A stretch of 64,000 nt of DNA, taken from NCBI RefSeq assembly GCF_900996235.1, contig NZ_CAAJGM010000111.1, forward strand, positions 744,001 through 808,000. Direction: 5' to 3'. Below the pieces are notes generated by a model. It saw nothing but the letters and a program-made list of their open reading frames with translations. It had not been told where the DNA came from and searched no databases. The stretch's first letter is position 1. Every line of letters begins with the position of its first letter. The position numbers and the translations under genes are program-made. Positions 33,976-43,235 of the stretch are shown here, piece by piece. This DNA comes from Paraburkholderia sp. BCC1885 (GTDB lineage Bacteria > Pseudomonadota > Gammaproteobacteria > Burkholderiales > Burkholderiaceae).

Positions 33976-34794
33976 CTACGTCCCGCTTGCTGATGCTCCG
34001 CTAGCCGGGCTTGCGGTCGATGGTTGCTGATACGCCAGCGCGATCGTGTCTGCCGTTGCATCCACTACGAGATTCTGTAGATAGGCGTCAGGCGTTCGAC
34101 AGTCGGCGCCGAGGTGCGATAGGTCTTGACCGGGCAGTGCGACTGCCGTTCCGTCCGGGTCAAATCCCACCTGAAAGGCGGTCTCGGAAATAGTGCGGAT
34201 GGGCGCGCCATTGCCGGCCGCGTTCGTGATCGCGGTACTCAACCCGAGCGCCGCCGAGTTAAATGTGTCGCAAGTAATAATAGGCATCACCACGAACACC
34301 GCTTTGCCTGCCACGGCCGCCCATTGCGAAAACACGAGCAGATCCTGCGAGAACTGCGCGACGGCCGCTTGCTGGCTCGGATCGTTCCACGACGTCACCA
34401 TGTCGTCTAGCTGGAAATTAACGATCATCCATTCGCTAGGATCGGACTGGAACTGATCCGGGTTCGGCGGAGCGCCGTTGTACTGAGTCGTCACGATCTC
34501 ATGCAACGCAGTGGCATCCATTACCTGCGGCGCGATGTCTGCGGTTACGCCGCGTGCGGCCAACGCAGCCTGAAGCGACTGCACCGTTGCCTGCGTATCA
34601 GCCGTCGACGGGTCGGAGGCCGCTTTTGCGACCACAGCGACCTGCGCATGCGATACGGGCGCAGTCGCCGACACGATCGGCTTGCCATACATGGAGATCG
34701 TGAGCGCTTTTGCCGTGGGCTGCGAATCGCCACCGCCCCCGCCGCATGCCGCCAGACAAATCGCGGCCGCAGAAACCAATATCGTTTTAATCAT
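33976..34794 (-). CDS. Prophage-encoded lipoprotein, possibly a degenerate SGNH-like protein
   Basis: A 272-residue exported lipoprotein (lipobox LAAC, then CGGGGGDSQ). The order ISMYGKPIVSA, MIVNFQLDDMV, FVVMPIITCDTFN and SHLGADCRTPDAYLQNLV follows the block pattern of SGNH/GDSL hydrolases, but the GDS serine position reads GKP and the ND and H blocks are altered, so activity is doubtful. It lies between tail-fibre genes and tandem terminators, a typical place for a lysogenic-conversion gene. The family call is inference. Confidence 0.55.
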   Translation of the reverse strand: MIKTILVSAAAICLAACGGGGGDSQPTAKALTISMYGKPIVSATAPVSHAQVAVVAKAASDPSTADTQATVQSLQAALAARGVTADIAPQVMDATALHEIVTTQYNGAPPNPDQFQSDPSEWMIVNFQLDDMVTSWNDPSQQAAVAQFSQDLLVFSQWAAVAGKAVFVVMPIITCDTFNSAALGLSTAITNAAGNGAPIRTISETAFQVGFDPDGTAVALPGQDLSHLGADCRTPDAYLQNLVVDATADTIALAYQQPSTASPASGASASGT

Positions 34795-34879
34795 TTTGTT
34801 CCCCGGATGGTTATTGTTAATTCTTGAACTGCCCACAAAGTTTACATCCAAATTTCGACTTTGTAATCAACCGTAAGGC

Positions 34880-35194
34880 TCAATCGACGACGGCCGCGCC
34901 GGCAAACGCATAGCGACCTGGATAGCTAGACGCACTCCCGTCCGTCGGCGCGGCAGCGGCAAGCTCCGTCTCGGAAAATGCTCTCGCATCCGTGCCGCTT
35001 GCAGGGAGCGCCGCGACCTGGATCTGCTGTGAGTACATCGGAAATTTTCCAGCCGCGAGCGCATCCTTGCTGAGATACGAAGCAACCGTTGCATTGGTGA
35101 TGCTCGATGCATAATCTAGGGAAACCTGCTGTACAACGTGATAACTGGCAGTTGCGCCGGTCGACGGCGTCACATAGTCGAGCTGAAGTGGCAT
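34880..35194 (-). CDS. Phage tail-associated protein of unknown function
   Basis: A 104-residue soluble protein (MPLQLDYVTPSTGA start), Ala/Ser/Thr-rich, no membrane segment. It follows two fibre-type genes and precedes the lipoprotein in the same direction. AAAGGAA precedes the start. Probably a minor distal tail component. Confidence 0.55.
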   Translation of the reverse strand: MPLQLDYVTPSTGATASYHVVQQVSLDYASSITNATVASYLSKDALAAGKFPMYSQQIQVAALPASGTDARAFSETELAAAAPTDGSASSYPGRYAFAGAAVVD

Positions 35195-35207
35195 TAGATG
35201 ATTCCTT

Positions 35208-35954
35208 TTAGAGATTACTGAGATCGATCGCAATAAACCGCCAGTCGAACGCCGAACCGTAGCAAACGACGTCGCCCGGGTGCGACACGCTCCCTTGCTG
35301 AAAATACTGGTACGCGAAATCGATGGTGTTGCCGACCGTTTGCATGCCGCTCATGTTGTACCAGCCGTTATTGGTGCCACCGGTCGGCGCGGAAAGGAAC
35401 GCATTCCCCACGCATGCGACGCCTACCTTGCTAACGCCCGCGTAGCTAAAGGAGGTTGTCCACGTGTCGACCTGGTTCCACTGCCCCCAGCCTGCGCCGG
35501 CGTTGTTGATGTTTCCAGCCTGAGAGTCCAGTACGCGGGCCAGCCGCTGACGCGCATCGGCAATCAGGTTTCCGCTTGCGTCGAACACCTGCAGTCCGTA
35601 TCCGGCGCCAGCGGGCGCCGCAGCTGCAGACTGATCAAAAACATAGAGCGTCAGGCCGACCGCCGCGCTCGACCATAGGCGCACGGTCCAGCTATTTCCA
35701 CCGTTATTCACACATTTGATGATCGTCGCATATGCACTCGGGCTGTAAATTGCAAACAGCGGCTGCACAGCGGACACGGTGACGTCGGCGATATTCGCGC
35801 GCAACGTGTACATCGCGCCGGAATTGGCCTTACCGGCGTTCATGTCTCCGGCAGCGGTCGTGACGCCGATGGTTTGGCGCAGCGCGTAGTTTTGCGTCGT
35901 TCCGTCGATCTGCACCAGGCCGCTATCCGTGTACGCCTGAAATCCTGCGGTCAT
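35208..35954 (-). CDS. Tail fibre-like protein, large paralogue
   Basis: A 248-residue beta-rich, Gly/Ala/Asn-rich protein without signal peptide. Its middle segment YGLQVFDASGNLIADARQRLARVLDS is shared with the neighbouring 107-residue protein. Probably part of the distal tail or host-recognition complex downstream of J. Overlaps the upstream gene stop by one base. Confidence 0.62.
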   Translation of the reverse strand: MTAGFQAYTDSGLVQIDGTTQNYALRQTIGVTTAAGDMNAGKANSGAMYTLRANIADVTVSAVQPLFAIYSPSAYATIIKCVNNGGNSWTVRLWSSAAVGLTLYVFDQSAAAAPAGAGYGLQVFDASGNLIADARQRLARVLDSQAGNINNAGAGWGQWNQVDTWTTSFSYAGVSKVGVACVGNAFLSAPTGGTNNGWYNMSGMQTVGNTIDFAYQYFQQGSVSHPGDVVCYGSAFDWRFIAIDLSNL

Positions 35955-36277
35955 CAGTAAGAGCCCCAAAACACAGTGCCGCCCTGATAGGTATCCATCG
36001 CGCCGTTATTGCCGGTCGCGTACGAGTAGGTCAGCGCGCCGCCGGAATAGGTGAAGCGCGGAGATACAACGCCGCGATTCAGGTACCCGTCGCCGGCCGT
36101 CTGCGCGGGTTGAAATGACACCCAACATCCTTGCGCCAGTCTGGAGTCCGTAGAGAGAGTTCCACTTAATCCACTACCGCCAGCGATGATCGCGGCGGAT
36201 ACGATCCGCATCACGCGGTACGTGGCGTCGAGCACAATGTTTCCGGACGCATCGAAGATCTGCAGGCCGACTGCCAT
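35954..36277 (-). CDS. Tail fibre-like protein, small paralogue
   Basis: A 107-residue protein starting MAVGLQIFDASGNIVLDATYR, the same module as in the 248-residue neighbour, followed by a beta-rich tail (YSYATGNNGAMDTYQGG). Its ATG shares a base with the J stop (TAATG), so it is translationally coupled to J. It probably caps or decorates the J tail tip. Confidence 0.65.
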   Translation of the reverse strand: MAVGLQIFDASGNIVLDATYRVMRIVSAAIIAGGSGLSGTLSTDSRLAQGCWVSFQPAQTAGDGYLNRGVVSPRFTYSGGALTYSYATGNNGAMDTYQGGTVFWGSY

Positions 36278-39200
36278 TACCAAAGCCCCAATCGGACGCG
36301 CAACGTTCCGTTGCCGTCGTACACCAGCAGCGTCGAGTCGTTTAGCGTCATGTAGCCGCTGCCAGCATTCGCTCCGTTCAGCGTGATCGAACCGTTTTTG
36401 TCGATGATCCATCGCGGCTGGCCATTTGCGCCGAGCACGGTCGACTCAATGACGTTCCCGATCATTGCGTTCGTGATCCAACCGGTACCAATGAGCGCCT
36501 GGCTGATGAACACCTGACCACCCTGCACCACAAAGGGTGCTGTCACGGCCGCGCCGTTCGGATCGATCACGGCAAACCGGCTTGCCGAAACCAGCACCTG
36601 CGACTCGACCACCCCGCTGTTGTTGTCGACGCCCACACCGATACCGGCGATATAGGTGCGCCCATTGCTCGTGATCTGCGTCTTGATCTGGTATGACGCA
36701 GCAACACGGCCATTCAAATCCGCATACGAACTGGCGACCGTCTGCACCGCCGCGGTGTTTTCGTCGGCCTGCGCCTGGATCGTTGTGATCTGCGTCGCCT
36801 GCGCGCTGTCGGCGTCGATGCGAGCTTCGGTCTCGGTCTGGATGTCCGCGCTTAGCGTGGATTGAGCCGTCTGAACCTGCGCTGCGACGGTGTCGGTGCG
36901 CTGAGCCTGCGTGAGGTCGGCTTCCTGGGTTGCGGACTGCAACGACCAGACGCCGGCATACGACGTATCGTCGCCAGCGTAAATGTCCGCCTGCCCGGCC
37001 ATCGGCGGCGTGATCGACTCGATCGGTGCCAGCAGGTCCGCGCCGAGCGCCGATTGCGTGATCTGGCCTGCGAAGTAGGCTTCGTATTCCGTTTCGTCGC
37101 TACTGCTCTGGCCGTTGATGCCATCGCCGTCCGGATACCACGGCCCGATGTTTCCGGACGTGTCAACGAGGCGCGCCCAGAAAAAGAATGACTGGCCAGC
37201 GGCAAGCCCCTGGTATGACGTCGACGCCTGCGGGAATGCGAAATCGGAAAACTTGATGGCATCAGCGAGCAGCGGCGTGCGGCTGTACCAGATTTCGGTG
37301 CGCTGCGTGTCGCCGGCCGAGCCGTCCGCCGGAAACGTCCATGCCAGATTGATACCGAACACAATCGGCGTGGCCGTCAGCGATGTGACCTGTGGCGGCG
37401 GACTGGTTTTGCCGGTCAGGTTCGTCAGCACGCCATAGGCCGGTATCGACGTCACGCCCATGCCGTTCACGGCGCGCACGCGCGCGAGGTATGCACCCTG
37501 GTAAATGCCGGGCACTTCCGCCTGCAGGCCGCCCACGGCGTTCATGGTCACCCACTCGCCGCTGTCCTTTTGCCACTCCGGCAGGTACGAGACAGCGTTC
37601 GCGGCCGCGTTCCACGAAATGACCATCGTGGTTTTGGAAATGCCCTGGTCGATCGCCGAGAACGTCGACAGCGTCACGTTCGTGGGCGGCACCTGCGCGG
37701 ACGGCGGAATGACAGTAACCGGCCGCGTCTGGATGGCCGCGCCATTATCGATCGCGGCATACTTGCCCGGCTCATACTGCGTGGCGTTGACGGTGTAGGT
37801 GATCTGGCCGTTGTCGTCGCTTTCCTGAATGCTGACCACACGGAACAGTTGCGACAGCAGGTCCGCACTTTCGAGCATCCACACCGCGCCCGGAACCGGC
37901 GCCGAATCGAACACCTCGGTTACAGTGATCACGTCGCCATCGACCGATTGCACGGTGCGGCCCTGCGCGATGCCGGTCGGCAGCACGGCGGTTAGCGTGT
38001 CGCCGGCGGCGGCGGCCGCCGGCGCCTTGTCGAGCGTCACGGATTGGCCGGCCGCAGCGCGCACGCGGCCGCCGATGCGCTTTCCTGCTTTCGCCGGATC
38101 TGCCACTGCGATGATTTCGCCTGGCGGGCAGAGCGTTCCGTCCAAGCCCACCGAAAACGAAACGGTGGCCGTCTCGTAACGGCTCGTCAGGCACGTCCAC
38201 ATGCCGAGGCGATGCGCCTGACCTTGCGAGGTTGTTCCAAACGCGGTGATCTGCGCTTTCACGACGCCATAGCGAGCTACACCGTCTTCATCAATGTACG
38301 GCTCAACCGCCTGTTGATAACCGTTCGACGGATCGTTCCAGCTGACGAGTGCCGTCGTATAGCGTGTGCCGCGTGCCGACCCAACGTAGGTGAACGCGCC
38401 GCCCACCACGTTCGCCGCGGTATAGACGTAGGACACGTCGGCCGGCATGTCGGCGCGCGCCACAACCTGCCCAGGCCCCCAATAGGCGATTCCGCGAAAG
38501 ACAGTGGCGAGATCCTGCAGCACCTTGTACGCGTCGGCCTGCGACTGGATGTAGGCGTTGCACGTGAAGCGCGGTTCCTGACCGCCCTTGCCGTCGGAAA
38601 CCATCACGTCGCAATACTGCGCGATCGTGTAGAGCCCCCACTTGTCGATCATCGACGCGTCGACCCGCTTGCCGAGACCGTACAGGTCATTCAGCACCAG
38701 GTCATAAAAAATCCACGCCGGGTTGTCGGTCCACGCCTGCTTGAAGGTGCCGTCCCACGTGCCGGCATAGTCGCGGGTCGTCGGATCGTAGTTCGACGGC
38801 ACGCTGATGATGCGCAGGTACAGGTCGTACGCACGCGTCGGCACATCGCTAAACGACTGTGCATCGAACGACAGCCCCATCAAGGCCGACATCGGGTACC
38901 GCAGCTTCCGGTCGATGATTTCGGTGATCGCCTCGATATTCACCGTGTCGGCGATTAGCGCGCTATGCGCATTGGCTGTCAGGCGCCTCACGCGCACGAG
39001 CCAGCTCGTCGTGGCCGCCGGCAACTCGATCCGAATGCTGCGTTCGTACAGCGTCGTCGTCTTGCCATCAAATGCGCCGGTAACGACCTGGGAATATGAG
39101 CCGCCATCAACAGCCAGATCGATCGCATACTCGATCCGGTAACCGGTCACGTCCCCGGTCGTCGGATTTGACTGCTCAAGCTCAGGCACGCCAAAGCGAA

Positions 39201-39552
39201 TGCGTGCAGCCGTGAGCTGCGTATTCTCGATCTCATACACCCATGGCGTGTCGGACGTCAGCGCAATGCCGATCGCAATTTCGCTTTCGACCGCGGGAAA
39301 CCCGGACATGAACGTCTGGTCTTGCGTGCCGAGCCGCCAATCGGCGGTGTAGTTCGTGAAATTGGTCGAGCCGTCCGGGTTCTGGATCGGTGTATCGTCC
39401 AGGAAGATCGACTGAAGGCCGTTCACGAGACCCTGAATCGGGCCTTCCGACACCAGGTCGAGCACCGTCGCGGTGGCCACAGAATGCAGGCTGTCGGGAG
39501 ACTCGGTCGGCGTGCTGCCGGAGCTACCGCCCTTCGAACCGGATATACGCAT
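36277..39552 (-). CDS. Tail tip/host-specificity protein J
   Basis: A 1091-residue central tail fibre, close to lambda J (1132). The N-terminal half (SLHSVATATVLDLVSEGPIQ, then IFLDDTPIQNPDG) forms the tail-tip hub; the middle carries fibronectin-III-like repeats (SFFFWARLVDTSGNIG); the C-terminus has a heptad-like coiled region (TQAQRTDTVAAQVQTAQS) and a receptor-binding end. It determines receptor choice and penetrates on ejection. Follows gene I by two bases. Confidence 0.88.
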   Translation of the reverse strand: MRISGSKGGSSGSTPTESPDSLHSVATATVLDLVSEGPIQGLVNGLQSIFLDDTPIQNPDGSTNFTNYTADWRLGTQDQTFMSGFPAVESEIAIGIALTSDTPWVYEIENTQLTAARIRFGVPELEQSNPTTGDVTGYRIEYAIDLAVDGGSYSQVVTGAFDGKTTTLYERSIRIELPAATTSWLVRVRRLTANAHSALIADTVNIEAITEIIDRKLRYPMSALMGLSFDAQSFSDVPTRAYDLYLRIISVPSNYDPTTRDYAGTWDGTFKQAWTDNPAWIFYDLVLNDLYGLGKRVDASMIDKWGLYTIAQYCDVMVSDGKGGQEPRFTCNAYIQSQADAYKVLQDLATVFRGIAYWGPGQVVARADMPADVSYVYTAANVVGGAFTYVGSARGTRYTTALVSWNDPSNGYQQAVEPYIDEDGVARYGVVKAQITAFGTTSQGQAHRLGMWTCLTSRYETATVSFSVGLDGTLCPPGEIIAVADPAKAGKRIGGRVRAAAGQSVTLDKAPAAAAAGDTLTAVLPTGIAQGRTVQSVDGDVITVTEVFDSAPVPGAVWMLESADLLSQLFRVVSIQESDDNGQITYTVNATQYEPGKYAAIDNGAAIQTRPVTVIPPSAQVPPTNVTLSTFSAIDQGISKTTMVISWNAAANAVSYLPEWQKDSGEWVTMNAVGGLQAEVPGIYQGAYLARVRAVNGMGVTSIPAYGVLTNLTGKTSPPPQVTSLTATPIVFGINLAWTFPADGSAGDTQRTEIWYSRTPLLADAIKFSDFAFPQASTSYQGLAAGQSFFFWARLVDTSGNIGPWYPDGDGINGQSSSDETEYEAYFAGQITQSALGADLLAPIESITPPMAGQADIYAGDDTSYAGVWSLQSATQEADLTQAQRTDTVAAQVQTAQSTLSADIQTETEARIDADSAQATQITTIQAQADENTAAVQTVASSYADLNGRVAASYQIKTQITSNGRTYIAGIGVGVDNNSGVVESQVLVSASRFAVIDPNGAAVTAPFVVQGGQVFISQALIGTGWITNAMIGNVIESTVLGANGQPRWIIDKNGSITLNGANAGSGYMTLNDSTLLVYDGNGTLRVRLGLW

Positions 39553-39554
39553 GC

Positions 39555-40157
39555 TTATTGGTCCGCTGCCGAGATGCTTGCGCTGATGACCTTCGAGCCC
39601 ACTCGCATGCGGCCGTAGCCGATCGGCACGCAGTCGCCCTGCGCATTGCTGTTGACCGCGCCGTTGAAGTAGTACGACGTGCCATTGTCCGGGCCGCTAT
39701 TCGATGCGAGGCCGCTCTGCTGCGGACTGAGCATCTGCACGACACCACCGAGCGCCATCGATGCGCCGATCCCGACAAGGAAGCCGCCACCGTATTCGCT
39801 GGTCACAACGCCGACCACCGCCAGCGCCGTGCCGAGGATGGTCGAAAAAAGGCCGCTGTTTTTGCTGCCGACGATAATCGGCGCAATGCGGATCTCTTCA
39901 CTGCCGACCGGGTACGCCAGCTCGCTGGCGTCAAGGTTCCGCTTGCCGTTGAACACAGCAAACGTGAGGCCGTTGTCTTTGGCGTTAATCAGGAATTTCT
40001 TGAATCCGGCGATCTGCGAGCACAACGCGCGCATTGCTTCCGCCGTCGACGAAACAGCAAAGCGATGCACGCGGCCAAACAGGCGTCCAGCGATCCCGTA
40101 AAGCCTCACCGTCCGAACTTTCTGGTTCAATGACTCCCTTCGCACCTTGTCGCTCAC
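39555..40157 (-). CDS. Tail assembly protein I
   Basis: A 200-residue protein of the lambda gpI family. N-terminal ubiquitin-like part (RTVRLYGIAGRLFGRVHRF ... GFKKFLINAK), a glycine-rich hydrophobic middle (GFLVGIGASMALGGVVQML) and C-terminal YYFNGAVNSNAQGDCVPIGYG, the family's most conserved block. GTG start at 40157 behind AAAGGGGA, overlapping K by four bases. Confidence 0.85.
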   Translation of the reverse strand: MSDKVRRESLNQKVRTVRLYGIAGRLFGRVHRFAVSSTAEAMRALCSQIAGFKKFLINAKDNGLTFAVFNGKRNLDASELAYPVGSEEIRIAPIIVGSKNSGLFSTILGTALAVVGVVTSEYGGGFLVGIGASMALGGVVQMLSPQQSGLASNSGPDNGTSYYFNGAVNSNAQGDCVPIGYGRMRVGSKVISASISAADQ

Positions 40158-40906
40158 GCTGGTTCCCCTTTGTATCGAAGCACTGTGCGCAGGCAGCGCG
40201 CCCACATGCCGCCCCAGACAGTGCGGCCGGAGAGCTTCCCGCACATGTGGTGCAGCAACACGTTGTTGCCGAGATAGATGCCGGCGTGATTCGGCACGCC
40301 GTTCCTGCTCCTGACCTGCATCAGCAGCACGTCGCCGACCTCGATCTCCGCGTCTTGGCCCATGTCTGCGAAGCCGGCCGCCTCAAAGTTGTCCAGATAG
40401 AGATTCGAGACGCCGTCTTCCCACCAGTTGTCCGGACGCTCGAAATTCGGCAGTGTCACGCCACGCTCGAGCTGGTAGTAGCTGCGGATCAGGTCGTAAC
40501 AATCGTGGACGCCGTGAACAAACGCGCGGCCGATCAGCGGCGCGACATAACCGGACGGCGAGAATTCGCACCATCCGTCAATGCCAATCGAGCCGTCCGC
40601 CTGCACGCCGAGCGACACGATTACCCATTTCCCGATGCCGGCCTGCTCGCACATCGCCCGATCGGCGCCCGACGGACGCGCCGAGCCACCAGGGTGCGAA
40701 TGCACGAGCGCGTCGACGACGCCAAGGTCTTCTGCGTTCGCAAAGTCTTCCGGCGAAAGGCTGAAATTCTCGGTCGGTGCGGCCGCGACGTTCCGGCATG
40801 GCACGTACACCTCGGCGCCGTCGCGGATGCAAACAAGCCCCACGCACTCGCGCGGGTACTCCGCCAAGGCGTGCTGCGCGATGGCGGCCTTCGTGGTTTC
40901 ATTCAT
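40154..40906 (-). CDS. Tail assembly protein K: JAMM plus NlpC/P60 peptidase
   Basis: A 250-residue two-domain protein of the gpK family. The N-terminal JAB/MPN domain has the Glu in YPRECVGLV and HSHPGGSARPSGAD; the C-terminal NlpC/P60 domain has catalytic Cys in HGVHDCYDLIRSYY and His in PNHAGIYLG. Together they probably process tail tip proteins and cut peptidoglycan on entry. Starts just after L. Confidence 0.87.
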   Translation of the reverse strand: MNETTKAAIAQHALAEYPRECVGLVCIRDGAEVYVPCRNVAAAPTENFSLSPEDFANAEDLGVVDALVHSHPGGSARPSGADRAMCEQAGIGKWVIVSLGVQADGSIGIDGWCEFSPSGYVAPLIGRAFVHGVHDCYDLIRSYYQLERGVTLPNFERPDNWWEDGVSNLYLDNFEAAGFADMGQDAEIEVGDVLLMQVRSRNGVPNHAGIYLGNNVLLHHMCGKLSGRTVWGGMWARCLRTVLRYKGEPA

Positions 40907-40912
40907 GGGTTG

Positions 40913-41593
40913 CTACGAGAAGTTGTCGCTCAGGAAGCCGCCGAACGGCAGCGGCTCATTGACGCCGAACCGGCATTCGCAACCGGTCGTGCGCTTGCTG
41001 CACTGGTCGAGCGCCGGGTTGTCGGTGGCGACATCCGCGATAGTGAAATAGGTCGTCCCGGTCCAGCCGCAATATGGGCCGCGGTAGTCGAACTGGCACA
41101 ACGGCGCGATCTGGCGCGCCGGCAATTGCTGGCCGCCGAAATCCAGCGCCGACGAGAGCGTAAATTCGACCTGGACGTTTGTTTCGCTGGTCTTCTGCTC
41201 GATGTACCAGAGCTCGACCGCCATTTCCTCAGTCGGATCTGCTGTCGGGTTGCCCGCGGCGAAGTTTTGCGCGTCGAGGTACTTTGATAGCGTGCGATGC
41301 CGCGTCACCTTCGCGCCGACCAGGTCGTCGAGGAACACGCACAACGCCGAGATCGTTCCACCGGTGTTGCCAACAGTAAGCGTGGGCGTCGGCTGCTGCG
41401 CATCTGACGTGTGCTCGAAACCGCTGCCCTGAATCGGCCACGGCTTGTATTCGTTCCCCTGCCAGAAAATCGACGTCGACTGCAAGTGACCGTGAAAGCG
41501 CAGCATGTCGCCGCCGATCGCCGTGCAGTCCATCTCGAAAAGCTCGATCAGATTGCCCGGCTCTAGCTGCTGAATGTCGGCTGTAATAGTCAT
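40913..41593 (-). CDS. Minor tail protein L
   Basis: A 226-residue tail-tip protein. The C-terminal cysteine quartet in CQFDYRGPYCGWTG, QCSKRTTGCECRFG is the conserved iron-sulfur site of gpL. The start is coupled (ATGA) to the fibre gene stop, with GGAGGG upstream. Confidence 0.87.
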   Translation of the reverse strand: MTITADIQQLEPGNLIELFEMDCTAIGGDMLRFHGHLQSTSIFWQGNEYKPWPIQGSGFEHTSDAQQPTPTLTVGNTGGTISALCVFLDDLVGAKVTRHRTLSKYLDAQNFAAGNPTADPTEEMAVELWYIEQKTSETNVQVEFTLSSALDFGGQQLPARQIAPLCQFDYRGPYCGWTGTTYFTIADVATDNPALDQCSKRTTGCECRFGVNEPLPFGGFLSDNFS

Positions 41594-42879
41594 TGTTTGC
41601 CCTCCAGTGCTGCTACGCGCCCGCGCAAATCTTTAACAGCCTCCACAAGAATGCCGATGACAGCCATAGGATCAACGTGGAGCATATTTGGTACTGAGCC
41701 GCTATCGTCAGACTGACTAATAGACGTGGCGCACGCCAAAGCCGCTTGCACCTCTTGGGCAATGACACCCGCGTAGGTTCTATCTGTGTCCGCAAGGTCC
41801 GTGCGATTAAATGTAACCCCGCGGATACCGTCCAGCTTTTCACCCGCCTCCGGGATTACCGCTATATTTGTCTTGATTCGGGAGTCGGACGCTTGAGACA
41901 GGGCGCCTGCGATACTTAGGTTACCTACTGTGTCCAGGGTGGCGCGCGTAAGAACGTTGCTTGTATTCCCCCCCGTGCTACAGAAAACCATATTACCGGT
42001 GTTCTGCATATAAATCATAGAGCCAGACACCCCGGCCACGATTAGCTCGTAGCCGACTACAGAACTACCCGTCCCGTACGATTGATAAACTGCCTGCAAG
42101 GTTCGAGTGTTTGCCCCGTCGCCCCGGATGAACGTGCCAACACCGCCGGTTGGGTTGGCGAGTTTGGTTGCCAGACCTCCATCTACATATGACTTATTTG
42201 CTGCGTCCGTTGCGTTGACGGCTGCGCCGACGCTGGTAATAGCCTTGCCACCACAAGATAACCCGGCTGAAAATGCCGCTGCTCCGGTAATGGCTAGCGT
42301 CCCGCCTACGGTTACATTCCCCGTGTATGCAGCGCTGACCCCTGAGTATGCGCCCGCTGCCGATATGGCAGCCTGACCATTCGCACCGAAAGACAACCCG
42401 CCCACTAGCGTTGCCAGTCCTGCTACCGTGAGCGCTCCGCTTACTACCTCATCGCCCGAGTTGGTTCGCCCGCGCATCAGCACCGTCCACCCATGGACGC
42501 CGTCCGTGTCGAGCAACGCCGTCTCGCCCGGGTTCAGTGCTGACAGTGAAACGGTATCGCCCGAACCGTCTGCGGCTGGCAGCGATACGACGGTCACTCC
42601 AAGATTGCGCAGCAAAATAACGCTATCGGCCGCGCAGGTCGACGCCGGAGGCGGACTGACAGAGCCGGCCGCCGCCAGATTGATATTCACCCGTTTGCCC
42701 AGGTGCGTCGCCGCAACAAGCGTCTGAGGTGCCGTGACGGCTTCCGGCGCGCTCCCGAGTGCCGCTTGCGTATTCAGCACATCAACGTTCGAATTTACCT
42801 TCGTGTTTGCGGTTCGCGTTGTGTCGCCGTCGTTGCCGGTCGGTGGCGTGCCAAGAGCGATTTTTTGGAGAACGGTCAT
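41590..42879 (-). CDS. Tail fibre with S74 intramolecular chaperone domain
   Basis: A 429-residue fibre. The N-terminus (MTVLQKIALGTPPTGNDGD) is followed by beta-repeats rich in Gly, Ala and Ser, and then a C-terminal peptidase S74 domain: SDSRIKTNIAVI, AGVIAQEVQAAL and HVDPMAVIGILVEAVKDLR. S74 domains trimerise fibres and then cut themselves off at the Ser of SDSRIK. It sits between M and L, an uncommon place for a side fibre. Confidence 0.82.
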   Translation of the reverse strand: MTVLQKIALGTPPTGNDGDTTRTANTKVNSNVDVLNTQAALGSAPEAVTAPQTLVAATHLGKRVNINLAAAGSVSPPPASTCAADSVILLRNLGVTVVSLPAADGSGDTVSLSALNPGETALLDTDGVHGWTVLMRGRTNSGDEVVSGALTVAGLATLVGGLSFGANGQAAISAAGAYSGVSAAYTGNVTVGGTLAITGAAAFSAGLSCGGKAITSVGAAVNATDAANKSYVDGGLATKLANPTGGVGTFIRGDGANTRTLQAVYQSYGTGSSVVGYELIVAGVSGSMIYMQNTGNMVFCSTGGNTSNVLTRATLDTVGNLSIAGALSQASDSRIKTNIAVIPEAGEKLDGIRGVTFNRTDLADTDRTYAGVIAQEVQAALACATSISQSDDSGSVPNMLHVDPMAVIGILVEAVKDLRGRVAALEGKQ

Positions 42880-42884
42880 AGTGG

Positions 42885-43235
42885 TCAGGAAGCCGAGGTT
42901 GTGTCGAACGTCTGGTCGAACATAGCGCTGATCGTGTACACGTTGCCGTCTTTTGTCGGCTCGGAATACGTTTCACAAGTGAAGAGCGATTGCTCGCGCA
43001 ACAGCGGCGCCCAGTAAAACGCCGTCGCGCCAGCGTGCGCATCAAGGAAGGCGAGGATCGCGGAGATCGTCGCGGCGTCCCTCACGAACTGCAGGTTGAA
43101 CGACGAAGATCGATTGTTGATTCCGTCAGGCGCCCGCTGCGTGTAGCCGTCGCCAAACTGCGATTTCCGGACGAGCAGCGTCGCAGTGCCCGACAGGTTT
43201 GCGACTGTCGGCACCCACGTGAAAATGTCAGGCAT
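42885..43235 (-). CDS. Minor tail protein M
   Basis: A 116-residue protein of the gpM family with the typical RKSQFGDGYTQRAPDGIN and AFLDAHAGATAFYW blocks. It joins the tube to the tip complex. Its ATG overlaps the tape-measure stop (TAATG). Confidence 0.86.
   Translation of the reverse strand: MPDIFTWVPTVANLSGTATLLVRKSQFGDGYTQRAPDGINNRSSSFNLQFVRDAATISAILAFLDAHAGATAFYWAPLLREQSLFTCETYSEPTKDGNVYTISAMFDQTFDTTSAS

Noticed and set aside
40034..41287. 417-residue plus-strand frame
   Set aside because: Antisense to tail genes K and L, both with conserved catalytic or metal motifs.
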